Source: Nitrospira sp. Ga0074138
Lineage (GTDB): Bacteria; Nitrospirota; Nitrospiria; Nitrospirales; Nitrospiraceae
Assembly: GCA_001464735.1 (NCBI GenBank)
Contig: LNDU01000015.1
Location: 1 to 54,837 of the forward strand
Reading direction: 5' to 3'
DNA: 54,837 nucleotides
Part shown: positions 1-7,967 of the stretch, in pieces
Layout of the letters: each line of letters opens with the position of its first letter
Numbering within the stretch: position 1 is the stretch's first letter
Translations under genes and position numbers: made by a program
Notes under the pieces: model-generated
What the model was told of the DNA's origin: nothing
What the model saw: the letters and a program-made list of their open reading frames with translations, nothing else
Database searches by the model: none

Positions 1-36
1 CCCTCCTTCGGCCCTGCCCCATGCAGGGGTGGAGGG
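1..36. terminator. Nested GC-rich hairpin at left edge
   Basis: An outer stem CCCTCC/GGAGGG (1-6 with 31-36) encloses an inner stem CCCTGC/GCAGGG (12-17 with 23-28). It has no long T-run, so it may be the end of a gene lying left of the window or an mRNA structure. The 5' context is missing, which keeps this uncertain. Confidence 0.3.
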
Positions 37-177
37 TAAGATTTCCAAATGGCACAACGATCTGTCGCCCGGTAAGATTTTAGATGACTCAATACGCCCC
101 TTTCTTTCTTTGCATAAAAAGGTATAGGCTATTCTTAATTTGGGTTCTACAGGAGCTCTGCATAAAGGAGTCCTCCA

Positions 178-1515
178 ATGAACCTTCACACGTTTCTACT
201 TATTTCCAAAGACTCCGAGCTCAAGCAGCTCCTCCAGGCAGCTTCGTCTCAAACCAGCATTCACGCGGCCGGTACGATATCTGAAGGACTCGCGCTCTGG
301 TCTGATATTTCACCCACCTTGGTCGTTGCCGAGGGGAATGCCCATACCCTGACGCCCGTCCTTGAATATGCTCGTCAGAGGCCCCACTCCCCACCTCTCC
401 TTGTGATCGGAGACCGCCATTCCCTCAAAGATGCCGTAGAAACCATGCGCGCCGGTGCCGCGGATTACCTAGCCAAACCGATTCTTCTTGATGACTTGAA
501 GACTGCCATCACCCGTACGCTCCACCATCCTGGTCCGGCACCATCCTCATCGCCACACGATCCGTTTGCATCCATCATCAGTGTCTCGCCGCAAATGAAT
601 CTCATGAAGCAACTGGCCAAAGAAGTGGCGTTGACGGACGCAACCGTCCTCATCACCGGTGAGAGCGGAACCGGTAAGGAACTGTTTGCCGAGGCGATTC
701 ATCACTATAGTCCACGAGCCAAAGGTCCGCTGATTGCGCTGAATTGCGCCGGCATCCCGGAGAATCTCCTAGAGTCGGAGTTATTCGGTTATGAATCGGG
801 CGCCTTTACCGACGCCAAGCGGGCAAAGCCTGGACGATTCCAGCTGGCAGAGGGGGGAACATTGTTTCTCGATGAGATCGGGGAAATGAGTTCGCCTGCT
901 CAGGCCAAGCTTCTCCGTGTGCTGGAAAACCATACGATCGATCCGTTGGGCGATACCCGCAGCCACAAGGTCAACATCCGCATCATCGCCGCCACAAATG
1001 AGGATCTGCTGGCCCACATCAAGGCCGGTCGGTTCCGCCTCGATCTCTACTATCGGCTGAATGTGTACCAGCTCCGGATTCCTCCGTTGTGCGAACGGCT
1101 CGAAGATATCGAGCCTATTCTCTTAATTTTTTTGGAGCGGGCCAAACAGGAACGTGGGTGTCGTATTAAGGGTATCGACCCGGCAGCCCTTGCCGTCCTT
1201 CAACAGCACGACTGGCCTGGAAACGTCCGCGAGCTCCACAATGTTGTCGAATGGCTGACTATCACCTGCAAAGCAGAAATCATTCAGCCTGCTCATTTAC
1301 CAGCATCCGTGAAAACCGTCTCCTCGACCATTGGCGCGAGCCAGGGTCCCAAACCATCGTTGCTAGCCTTCGGCCTGTCGTTTCAGGACATGGAAAAGCG
1401 CATGCTCGAAGAAGCGCTGCGAAAGTCTTCGGGCAATGTCTCCGAAGCCAGCCGCCTCCTGAAAATGACCCGCAATACCCTCCGTTACCGCATGGCGAAA
1501 CATCACCTGCCTTGA
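178..1515 (+). CDS. Sigma-54-dependent NtrC-family regulator with degenerate receiver domain
   Basis: This 445-residue protein has the order receiver-like domain (about 1-115), AAA+ sigma-54 interaction domain (about 130-370) and C-terminal Fis-type helix-turn-helix (about 405-443). Walker A GESGTGKE is at 161-168, Walker B LFLDE at 229-233, and the sigma-54 contact loop reads GAFTDA (208-213) instead of GAFTGA. In the receiver the phospho-acceptor Asp is replaced by Glu52, and the N-terminal acidic pair is mostly lost (Ser10-Lys11-Asp12), although Lys100 is kept. By family knowledge it would activate transcription at -24/-12 promoters. I infer that it is not switched by ordinary phosphorylation. 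AAAGGAG lies seven bases before the ATG, fixing the start. A sigma-54 promoter lies downstream at about 3118. Confidence 0.93.
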   Translation: MNLHTFLLISKDSELKQLLQAASSQTSIHAAGTISEGLALWSDISPTLVVAEGNAHTLTPVLEYARQRPHSPPLLVIGDRHSLKDAVETMRAGAADYLAKPILLDDLKTAITRTLHHPGPAPSSSPHDPFASIISVSPQMNLMKQLAKEVALTDATVLITGESGTGKELFAEAIHHYSPRAKGPLIALNCAGIPENLLESELFGYESGAFTDAKRAKPGRFQLAEGGTLFLDEIGEMSSPAQAKLLRVLENHTIDPLGDTRSHKVNIRIIAATNEDLLAHIKAGRFRLDLYYRLNVYQLRIPPLCERLEDIEPILLIFLERAKQERGCRIKGIDPAALAVLQQHDWPGNVRELHNVVEWLTITCKAEIIQPAHLPASVKTVSSTIGASQGPKPSLLAFGLSFQDMEKRMLEEALRKSSGNVSEASRLLKMTRNTLRYRMAKHHLP

Positions 1516-1662
1516 TAAGACAGCTCTCGCTTCAGCTTCCAAGTCCCGGTGCCATTTAGACCTTCATAGGCGCATGGCTGTGTTGCAGTCACTCGAGCCT
1601 TAAGATTTGCTGACGCAGACCGATAATGCTCCGGAGAAGGAACGCCTCAACCCGATGTTCCC

Positions 1663-2883
1663 ATGACAAAGCGGATTGGAATCGACGAATTACAGCCAGG
1701 CATGCTGATCGAAGAGCTCGATCGGTCCTGGCTGAGTACGCCGTTTTTCAGGCACAAAATGACGATCACTTCGCATCAACAGATTGCACAGCTGAAGGCC
1801 TGTGGAGTCCAGACACTGGTCGTCCGCATTGATGCAGAACCGGTCCAGGAAGCGCCGGCACCGGAGCAGAGTCTTGCCCATGATTCCAATGTCCCAGTCG
1901 TGGAGGAATCGGTGTCAGCGCCGCCGGTTGTCCCCTTCGAAGAAGAGCTGGCGGTTGCCCGAGAGGTGTATCAGGCTGCGAAGACCGTCATTCAAGATGC
2001 CATGCATGACACGCGGCTGGGACGGGCGATCAACGTCGATGCGGTGAGAACAGTCGTGTCTGACATGACGGACAGCGTCTTTCGGAATCCGGACGCCTTA
2101 TCCAGTCTGTCGAGACTCAAGCGATTCGACGAATACACCTTTTACCATTCCGTCAACACTTCCCTACTGGCCATGTCCTTGGGACAGAGCCTTGGGTTCG
2201 ATCGGGCCGCCATCCATCTCGCCGGTGTGGGGACGTTGCTGCATGACATTGGAAAAACGAAAGTGCCCCTCGAAATCCTGAACAAACCAGGCCGGTTTGA
2301 AGCGCATGAGATGGAGATCATGAAGCAACATGTCCTCAGAGGGGTTGAGGTCTTGGCCAGCACAACCGACTTAGGAGATTCCTACGTCCAACCTGCGCTT
2401 GAGCATCATGAGCGAGTGAATGGGGCGGGATATCCGCATCAGCGTGCTCGGAAAGACATCAGCCAATTCGGCCTCATCACGGCCATCGTCGATATCTATG
2501 ATGCCATGACAAGCGATCGGTGCTACCACAAAGGACAACCTGCGCATCAAGCCCTTCAGTTGCTCTATCGCCTCTCGCTCGAAGGCCACCTTGACCCAAC
2601 ATTAGTCCAGCGATTCATCCAGGTCGTCGGAGTCTATCCAGTCGGCTCGGTGGTGGAGCTGAATACTGGTGAGACAGGCATCGTCAAACAGGTCAACCAT
2701 GAGGCGCCATTGGCGCCGGTCGTGCTCCTCGTAAAGAGTGCGGGGAATACCCTGCTTTCTCAACCACAGGAACAAGATCTCTCCCAGCAGGACACGACGA
2801 CGCGCCGGAACGTCAAGTCCGTTTTGCATCCCCACCAAACAGGGATCGATCCCGCCAATTACCTCGACAAGAAAGCGGCATAA
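1663..2883 (+). CDS. HD-GYP domain cyclic-di-GMP phosphodiesterase (DUF3391 type)
   Basis: This 406-residue protein has an N-terminal DUF3391-like region (1-60), a Pro/Glu-rich linker and an HD-GYP domain at about 150-325. The HD pair is His194-Asp195 (LLHDIGKT), further metal ligands are at His223 and His248-His249, and the signature is HHERVNGAGYP (248-258). It should hydrolyse c-di-GMP in the cytoplasm. A further 80 residues follow the catalytic domain, and a degraded copy of that tail is found about 0.6 kb downstream. The ribosome site before the ATG is weak. It sits 147 bp after the sigma-54 activator and may be in the same circuit. Confidence 0.92.
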   Translation: MTKRIGIDELQPGMLIEELDRSWLSTPFFRHKMTITSHQQIAQLKACGVQTLVVRIDAEPVQEAPAPEQSLAHDSNVPVVEESVSAPPVVPFEEELAVAREVYQAAKTVIQDAMHDTRLGRAINVDAVRTVVSDMTDSVFRNPDALSSLSRLKRFDEYTFYHSVNTSLLAMSLGQSLGFDRAAIHLAGVGTLLHDIGKTKVPLEILNKPGRFEAHEMEIMKQHVLRGVEVLASTTDLGDSYVQPALEHHERVNGAGYPHQRARKDISQFGLITAIVDIYDAMTSDRCYHKGQPAHQALQLLYRLSLEGHLDPTLVQRFIQVVGVYPVGSVVELNTGETGIVKQVNHEAPLAPVVLLVKSAGNTLLSQPQEQDLSQQDTTTRRNVKSVLHPHQTGIDPANYLDKKAA

Positions 2884-3116
2884 GCACCCTCGTCGCAGGA
2901 ATACATTCACAGCTGTATTCATGCAGCCATCAGCACCTATCTCGCTCTCTCGTTAGAGAACAACATTCATTAAAGATTCCCGACCCCATTTATACATTAG
3001 GGACACCGACAAACCATTGACGGATGACATGCCATTCTTCCGTCAACCTTCTGACGATTCTTACTCAAGTTAAATACGTAACTCATGAATCCTTGCAATA
3101 CTGACATATGACACCT

Positions 3117-3132
3117 TGGTACAGCTCTTGCT
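3117..3132 (+). promoter_or_regulatory. Sigma-54 (-24/-12) promoter with internal palindrome
   Basis: The -24 element TGGTACA and the -12 element TTGC have the required spacing: GG at 3118-3119, then exactly ten bases, then GC at 3130-3131. Only two of the eleven consensus positions of TGGCACG-N4-TTGC differ. The two elements also form a palindrome, GTACAGC-TCTT-GCTGTAC (3119-3136). Transcription would begin near 3143, leaving a leader of about 35 nt before the zinc-ribbon gene. Confidence 0.75.
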
Positions 3133-3177
3133 GTACTTCGATAGTAGCAGTGAACCTAACCACCCTAGGAGGGGTCA

Positions 3178-3351
3178 ATGGAATGTCCGAAGTGCAAAGG
3201 GATGATGATGTTGGAGCGGTTTTCGGATTTCTTTCTCGTGTTCTATGCATGGAAATGCATGAACTGCGGCGCCATGATCGACCGCACCATTTCCAACAAT
3301 CGTAGAAAGAGTCTGGCAGCTCGAGAGTCACAGACCGTCGCCACTCGGTAA
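3178..3351 (+). CDS. Small zinc-ribbon protein (57 aa)
   Basis: The frame starts with ATG after an AGGAGGGG ribosome site and encodes 57 residues. It holds two zinc-knuckle pairs, CPKC (residues 3-6) and CMNC (27-30), 20 residues apart, as in a single zinc ribbon, followed by a basic tail. The protein has no recognisable enzymatic domain. I believe similar short proteins occur in Nitrospira genomes, but no function is known to me. The gene has its own sigma-54 promoter 47 bp upstream, so it is probably turned on by one of the NtrC-type activators in this window. It could be a small regulator or an adaptor binding nucleic acid or protein. Confidence 0.82.
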   Translation: MECPKCKGMMMLERFSDFFLVFYAWKCMNCGAMIDRTISNNRRKSLAARESQTVATR

Positions 3352-3415
3352 GCTCGTACCGTTCGGGCTCGGGTTCCGAGCCCGCAGGGACCGAGTGGCA
3401 GCCAAGGCTGATTAG

Positions 3416-3706
3416 AAGGATCCTTTCCAACGGTTTAGCCAAGCAGTCGGCAGCTATCCGGTTGAGTCAGTTGTAGAGCTGAATATGGGTGAGGTCGCTA
3501 TCGTCAAACAGATCCATCCTCACGTGCCGTTGACGCCTGTGGTACTACTGGTCAAGAGCGCAGGGAATACCTTGCTCTCAAATCCACACGAGCTGGATCT
3601 CTGCGGCCAGATCGAAACGCCTCATCGGAGCATCGCCACCATCCAGGATCCACACCATGCCGGCTCGGCCCTACCCTCTACCTCGACAAGAAGCCATCAT
3701 GGATAA
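3416..3706 (+). pseudogene. Decayed duplicate of the HD-GYP protein C-terminus
   Basis: Translated in one frame, this stretch matches residues about 311-406 of the HD-GYP protein at 1663-2883: the repeated blocks include QRF, YPV.SVVELN, GE..IVKQ and PVVLLVKSAGNTLLS. The frame opens just after a TAG at 3413 and has no ribosome site or HD-GYP core, so it cannot make a phosphodiesterase. An internal ATG at 3485 could give a 73-residue product, but I read it as the remnant of a tandem duplication whose N-terminal three quarters were lost. The zinc-ribbon gene lies between the two copies. Confidence 0.8.
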
Positions 3707-3949
3707 GGTTACCCTGAGCTAGTCGGGGCTTGACGGACACCTCACCAACTGTATGGAACCAGACATGGACGTTGACTTATTCCATCAGGATCACCCTGTG
3801 CCAGATCTCATTTGCCAACACGTTACCTCCAAGCTTATTGAAAGGAGCAATGTTCGAGCTCTCGCACCCAGTGATAGACCACAAGGGCTTGAACAAGTAA
3901 AATGCCCCTGTTTCCATCCCCTCTCACGTGACTGGAAAGGACAGACCTG

Positions 3950-4501
3950 ATGATTCGACAGATGGTGTTTTCTCGAAACCGTTACTTTCAGGGGCGCCTG
4001 CTCTCTGCAAGTGACTTTGAAGCTGAACAAACCTACCTGCGCGACAAGCAGAGATTTAGAAACCTGCATATGCTGGGCATCGGCGTCGTGGCCGGGTTGT
4101 CGGTGACAACTTCGAACAATGGCTCATTCGTGTCAGTCACGCCCGGTTATGCAATTGACAACTTGGGAAGAGAGATCTGTGTCCCTTCATCCATTGAATG
4201 CGCCTTACCGAGTACAGGCACTCGACTTCGCGTGGATATCAGCTACGTCGAAATCGACTCGGAGCCGACCACGTCTACACTGAGTCCCGACCCATTCAGC
4301 CCAGACGATCCAGTCGAATACACCAGAATCCGTGAAGGATTTGAACTCACCCTCACCCCTCTCTCCCCTGCCAAGGTGGGACACGTCAGGAACTCGCTGG
4401 ACGAACTCCGCCATAAGCTCACGCTCGCGATCCTTCAGCGTAAGGGGAAACGATGGATTGTTCATCGTACCTCAAAGCCCAAACGAATAAAGAAACGCTA
4501 G
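3950..4501 (+). CDS. Conserved protein resembling a phage-tail / contractile-injection-associated domain
   Basis: This 183-residue protein has an N-terminal block with the pattern NRYFQGRLLSASDFEAEQ, then LRDK.R..N..ML.IGVVAGL and a PGYAIDN.GREI strand motif. I recall this pattern from N-terminal domains of proteins near tail-like injection loci, where longer versions carry structural repeats. This one ends in a very basic tail (SKPKRIKKR) after about 130 recognisable residues. No other tail genes are seen nearby, so a stand-alone or relic role is possible. The start is the first ATG of the frame with a poor ribosome site. The function is unproven. Confidence 0.6.
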   Translation: MIRQMVFSRNRYFQGRLLSASDFEAEQTYLRDKQRFRNLHMLGIGVVAGLSVTTSNNGSFVSVTPGYAIDNLGREICVPSSIECALPSTGTRLRVDISYVEIDSEPTTSTLSPDPFSPDDPVEYTRIREGFELTLTPLSPAKVGHVRNSLDELRHKLTLAILQRKGKRWIVHRTSKPKRIKKR

Positions 4502-4607
4502 CGGCATCAGACTTTATGGTCTCGCTGCACGTCTCATCGGCTTGAACCAGTACCCTATCGGATTTCCGGTGCTACACTTGTCCTATCCTTCACGTAGGAG
4601 CCTTCTG

Positions 4608-5045
4608 GTGACCCTGCATTCCCCCCGACTGTCACGGCGACCTTCTCTGTGGCTCACGACAATCTTCGCGGGCATGCTTAGTTCTCCCGTCACTGCTCAG
4701 AGTTTCCGCTCCGACTCGAAGCGCTTCGGCAACTCATAGATGGACATTGTCATCACCGAAACGGAGCGCCAGGTAAGAACATCAGTCGTTGATATTCACA
4801 TCACGGCCATCGGCTCGTCGGTCGGTTCGTCCTTCTCCCTCTTGTGTAGCATACGCGACCTGGCCAAGGAACGCGGCAACTACCGCTATATTGCGAAGGC
4901 CGAAGAGCAGCCTCACCGTAACCAGATGCTCATCGGGTTTCTCGCCAGCGCCGCTGAGCCGCCGGAACGACTCGATCCACGCCTTGCCGGTCAGCCGGTG
5001 ATCGACTTGGATTACTTCGCCCTGATTTGCGACAAGATGCAGTGA
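4608..5045 (+). pseudogene. Secreted hypothetical protein interrupted by in-frame TAG
   Basis: A GTG start is preceded by AGGAG at good spacing and opens a signal peptide (basic RLSRR, hydrophobic WLTTIFAGML, cleavage near VTAQS). The frame is stopped by TAG at 4737-4739 and then continues without a break for 101 residues from an ATG at 4740, in the same frame, to TGA at 5043. Together the parts would make a 145-codon exported protein ending four bases before the next gene. I see no known domain in the mature part. The simplest reading is a nonsense mutation in the N-terminus; alternatively the downstream part is a cytosolic protein initiated at 4740. The next gene also encodes an exported protein. 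Confidence 0.55.
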
Positions 5046-6068
5046 ATGAGTAACGAGACCATTCGGCAGGTGCGTGATAGGCTCGCACGTATGCGAACGC
5101 CTCTGTCATCGTTCAGGCATACAGCATGGTCACTTATCATACTGACGCTGGCCTTGGCATCGACCACGAGTATCGCCGCAACAACGGCTTACATGAGCAG
5201 CACGGAGCAGCTGGATCTGCGCCAGGTACCACTCATCGTTGTTGCGCCGGACAAACTGAAAGCAGTGCTACATCATCGAGCGCTGACGCTGTTTGCAGAA
5301 GCTGGACTTCCGATCCCCGGTTCAGACTTATCACAGCGGCCTCCGTCAGCCGTTCTGACACTCACGCTTGACTCACGTCCGATCGACGATCTCTGCCCGG
5401 GCAAGGTTCTCTATGCGCCTTCTCTGGCGCTCACCGAACCGGTGACCATCCCAAGGATCGGCTCCACGATCAGAGACACAACGTGGCTGATTGAATCTGA
5501 CAAGGAAGTGCGTGGGCCAGTCGACGATGAGCGGATCACGACGAACTTGGATGGCTTCGTCCGTCAGTTCATCACGGACTATAAAACGGCCAATCGCCAG
5601 CCCCAAGAAAGGCCCGCTACACCGGACATGAGTGTCGACCCACAATTCTCATTGACACCCAGCACCCCTCAGCAACAGACAGACCGAGATCTCCAGAAAA
5701 TCCGAGTGTTGAGCCTATCGATCTTGGCTGGACGGTGGACTTCGGCCCTACGGGCCAACGCCGAACGCCAACTGACCGAGGCGGGACTTCGACTCGTACC
5801 AAATGCCGGGGAGAATGGTGCGATTTCGATGAGTCTCGAGTTAACCCAACGAGCCCTCGACGATCGCTGTCCGGGAAAAGTCCTCTATGAGCAGGGATTG
5901 TATCTTGTCGAACAAGTTCGAGTCACACGACGACCACTGGTTTCACTCTGGAGCGACACATGGCTTCAAGAGTCGGTACGGATTGTTCCTCCCCGCTCAC
6001 TCCGAGAATTGGAGACAGATCAGCGCTTGTTGCTGCAGGAATTTCTCCAGTCACATGCGACGAGGTGA
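5046..6068 (+). CDS. Exported protein with two copies of an unknown DD-x-CPGKVLY domain
   Basis: This 340-residue protein has an N-terminal hydrophobic segment (about 27-45, ending SIAA) that should act as a signal peptide or anchor. The remainder is a tandem repeat of one domain of about 155 residues. Each copy ends with an alternating hydrophobic strand, then DD(L/R)CPGKVLY (Cys117 and Cys275) and a W(L)xES motif. A Pro/Gln-rich linker (about 183-212) separates the copies. The lone conserved cysteine per repeat could be paired between copies. No family name is known to me. The ATG follows immediately after the TGA of the preceding interrupted gene, suggesting translational coupling. Confidence 0.75.
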   Translation: MSNETIRQVRDRLARMRTPLSSFRHTAWSLIILTLALASTTSIAATTAYMSSTEQLDLRQVPLIVVAPDKLKAVLHHRALTLFAEAGLPIPGSDLSQRPPSAVLTLTLDSRPIDDLCPGKVLYAPSLALTEPVTIPRIGSTIRDTTWLIESDKEVRGPVDDERITTNLDGFVRQFITDYKTANRQPQERPATPDMSVDPQFSLTPSTPQQQTDRDLQKIRVLSLSILAGRWTSALRANAERQLTEAGLRLVPNAGENGAISMSLELTQRALDDRCPGKVLYEQGLYLVEQVRVTRRPLVSLWSDTWLQESVRIVPPRSLRELETDQRLLLQEFLQSHATR

Positions 6069-6102
6069 CACAACACCTGCGCCAAACCAATCGGGACGCC
6101 TG

Positions 6103-6969
6103 CTACAGTTTTCTCCTTACGTCCTTCCAATCTTTCGCCACCTTGGCCTTGCGCGGCACCTCGCCTTTCGCTGGCTCGGGCACAATGATGGCCTCAAGCC
6201 GTCGCTGCAGAAATGCCTCGGCAAAGGCTTTGGATCGGCCGACCCCAGTCTTGATGGTCTTCCATCCCGCGGCATGGAACTCGTCTATCCTTGTCCCCAA
6301 GGCGTTCGTATCAGCCGGCAGCGCCAAGATATAGCCAGTTGGAAGCTTGTGTCTCTTGAGCCAGTCCCGTGCCTCAGTGCTCTTCTGAAACCCATCCCCT
6401 CCCACAGGCATTGTCACGATATAAATGACACGATAGTAAAACTGTGTGAGCTTCCCAAGCTCATCGGCAACCTCAGCCATCGGCTTACGCTCCGATTCAA
6501 GCGCGATTCCGATGGAAGGGACTCGACTCGGTAGTAGTTCTTCAATCAGTGACGACAATTCGATCACGAGAATAGGCTGCCGCTTCTCCCACACCGCGAG
6601 ATTGGCCTGGCCTTCTGCCTTGTCGATTCGTGGGCTGTTGCCGACACGGACGTGGGTTGTTGCGAGACCTTGCACCTTTGGAGTATAGGTGAAAAACGCC
6701 CTGCCATCACCGCCGGTCAACGACGTGGCGACAACCTTCCCATCCACAACGAGTTCAAGTGGTTCCCCGCCCAATGCGGCAATGAGCATGAGCCGTTTCG
6801 AGATGAGTTTCGCCTCTACGGTAGCTGGCTGGCCCGGAGCCGTCAGCGCGTCTCTGACGAGAATCGCAGCGGAACTTTTCTCCGCAGCGAACAGCAGACC
6901 CGGCGAGGCAACAATGAGAAGGAAGAGAGCAAAACAGGCTTTGCGGGTTTGGCTCATTATCTGCCGCAT
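6103..6969 (-). CDS. Exported protein with Ig-like and HAD-like (App1/LNS2-type) regions, probably non-catalytic
   Basis: A signal peptide (ACFALFLLIVASPGLLFAA) leads into a beta-rich region about residues 30-120 with a GGDGRAFFTY motif typical of Ig-like or presentation domains. The C-terminal half (about 130-250) looks like the HAD fold of App1/LNS2-type phosphatases: STEARDWLKRHKLPTGYILALP and a following K..GVGRSKAFAEAFL helix. The usual DxDxT nucleophile motif is not seen; the first strand reads ILVIELSSLIEE, so activity is doubtful. A TTG at 6984 and an ATG at 6957 are alternative starts; I chose the ATG at 6969 because AAGG precedes it. It lies convergent to the repeat-domain gene. Confidence 0.7.
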   Translation of the reverse strand: MRQIMSQTRKACFALFLLIVASPGLLFAAEKSSAAILVRDALTAPGQPATVEAKLISKRLMLIAALGGEPLELVVDGKVVATSLTGGDGRAFFTYTPKVQGLATTHVRVGNSPRIDKAEGQANLAVWEKRQPILVIELSSLIEELLPSRVPSIGIALESERKPMAEVADELGKLTQFYYRVIYIVTMPVGGDGFQKSTEARDWLKRHKLPTGYILALPADTNALGTRIDEFHAAGWKTIKTGVGRSKAFAEAFLQRRLEAIIVPEPAKGEVPRKAKVAKDWKDVRRKL

Positions 6970-7017
6970 CGCCTTACTGGCCAAGAAAAGGACGGATCGC
7001 GAATTCGTGTATAAACG

Positions 7018-7485
7018 CTAGGCTTTCAGGGCTTTGAGCACTTCGTCCGCGTGGCCATCGACGCTCACCTTCCGAAAGATTGCCTTGAGCTTGCCTTCGA
7101 GATCGATGACAAACGTGCTGCGCTCGATCCCCCAATACTTTTTCCCATACATATTCTTCTCTTTGTACACACCGTAGGCCTTGGAGATCGCCGCATCTTC
7201 ATCGCTGAGGAGCGGGAACGGCAGTCCGAATTTCTTGATGAACTTCTGGTGCGATTCCTTTCCATCCAAACTCACTCCAACGATGGCGCCTCCCGCTCGG
7301 AGGATCTGCGACTCCACATCGCGAAAATCACAGGACTCTTTCGTGCAGCCAGGGGTGTCGTCCTTCGGATAGAAGTAGAGGACGATCTGTTTGCCTTTAA
7401 AACTCTTCAAGGTCACGGATTTCCCATGCTGGTCCGGGATTGAGAGTTCCGGTGCCTGATCCCCTACTGCAAGTTCTTTGCTCAT
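7018..7485 (-). CDS. bcp: Thioredoxin-dependent peroxiredoxin, Bcp/PrxQ type
   Basis: This 155-residue enzyme reduces hydrogen peroxide and organic hydroperoxides in the cytoplasm with thioredoxin as the reductant. The active site TPGCTKESCDF carries the peroxidatic and resolving cysteines five residues apart, as in atypical 2-Cys PrxQ enzymes. Other family marks are YFYPKDDTPGC, GVSLD, FPLLSDED and ERSTFVID. The ATG at 7485 is preceded by AAAAGGA; a longer upstream frame would only add a non-conserved extension that overlaps the neighbouring lipoprotein. That lipoprotein gene ends 13 bp upstream on the same strand, so co-transcription is likely. A thioredoxin gene occurs at 23.2 kb. Confidence 0.95.
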   Translation of the reverse strand: MSKELAVGDQAPELSIPDQHGKSVTLKSFKGKQIVLYFYPKDDTPGCTKESCDFRDVESQILRAGGAIVGVSLDGKESHQKFIKKFGLPFPLLSDEDAAISKAYGVYKEKNMYGKKYWGIERSTFVIDLEGKLKAIFRKVSVDGHADEVLKALKA

Positions 7486-7498
7486 AGATTCATCCTTT

Positions 7499-7954
7499 TC
7501 AATATCTCGGCATCCCGCCGAAGTTCGGTCGGTGGGTCCCATAGGGACGATCCTTCGTGCGATTCTTGTTCTCAGGATTCCCATAGGCTGAAAGCGCCGG
7601 TGAGTCCCAGATGGTCTTGTCTCCAGGAGACAGGTTGGCCGCTTCCAAAAAATGCTGCCGCGCAACTTCTGAATCACCAAGCGCATTCAAGGCCAAGGCA
7701 TAGTTGTAATGGGCCGGTCCGGATTGCGGAGCCGCCGCCACGGCTTGCTCGAAATACTGTTTGGCCTCCTCATACTGTTTCGCCTGATACGCTTGCGTTC
7801 CCTGTTCTGTCAGCGCCGTGGCCTGAGCCTTCACTTCATTCTCAAGGACAAGCGGGACAAGCGGTTTACGTTTCTGCGAACACGCCGTTGTCCCAACCAG
7901 CAGCAACACGAGACCTAAAACTCCCAATCGCGCTACGGTTTTTCTCATGGCCAT
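7499..7954 (-). CDS. TPR-repeat lipoprotein
   Basis: This 151-residue protein has a lipoprotein signal (hydrophobic GVLGLVLLLV, lipobox GTTAC) and two to three TPR helices (about 48-115) with the typical A..YF..A......AHYNYALAL.ALG pattern. The C-terminus is a polar, Pro/Asn-rich tail. It should sit in the outer or inner membrane facing the periplasm and act as a protein-interaction scaffold. Two in-frame ATGs occur (7954 and 7948); GAGGG is better spaced for the second. It is placed between the DUF507 pair and bcp on the same strand. Confidence 0.85.
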   Translation of the reverse strand: MAMRKTVARLGVLGLVLLLVGTTACSQKRKPLVPLVLENEVKAQATALTEQGTQAYQAKQYEEAKQYFEQAVAAAPQSGPAHYNYALALNALGDSEVARQHFLEAANLSPGDKTIWDSPALSAYGNPENKNRTKDRPYGTHRPNFGGMPRY

Positions 7955-7967
7955 ATACCCTCAGCCT

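Noticed and set aside
52..68. TGGCAC motif as sigma-54 promoter before the first gene
   Set aside because: At ten bases after GG there is TG rather than GC, so the -12 element is absent.
3753..3950. 65-codon plus-strand frame and a 16-codon frame with ribosome site at 3850
   Set aside because: The longer frame has no ribosome site or motif; the short one (MFELSHP...) has AAAGGAG but is too short to support alone.
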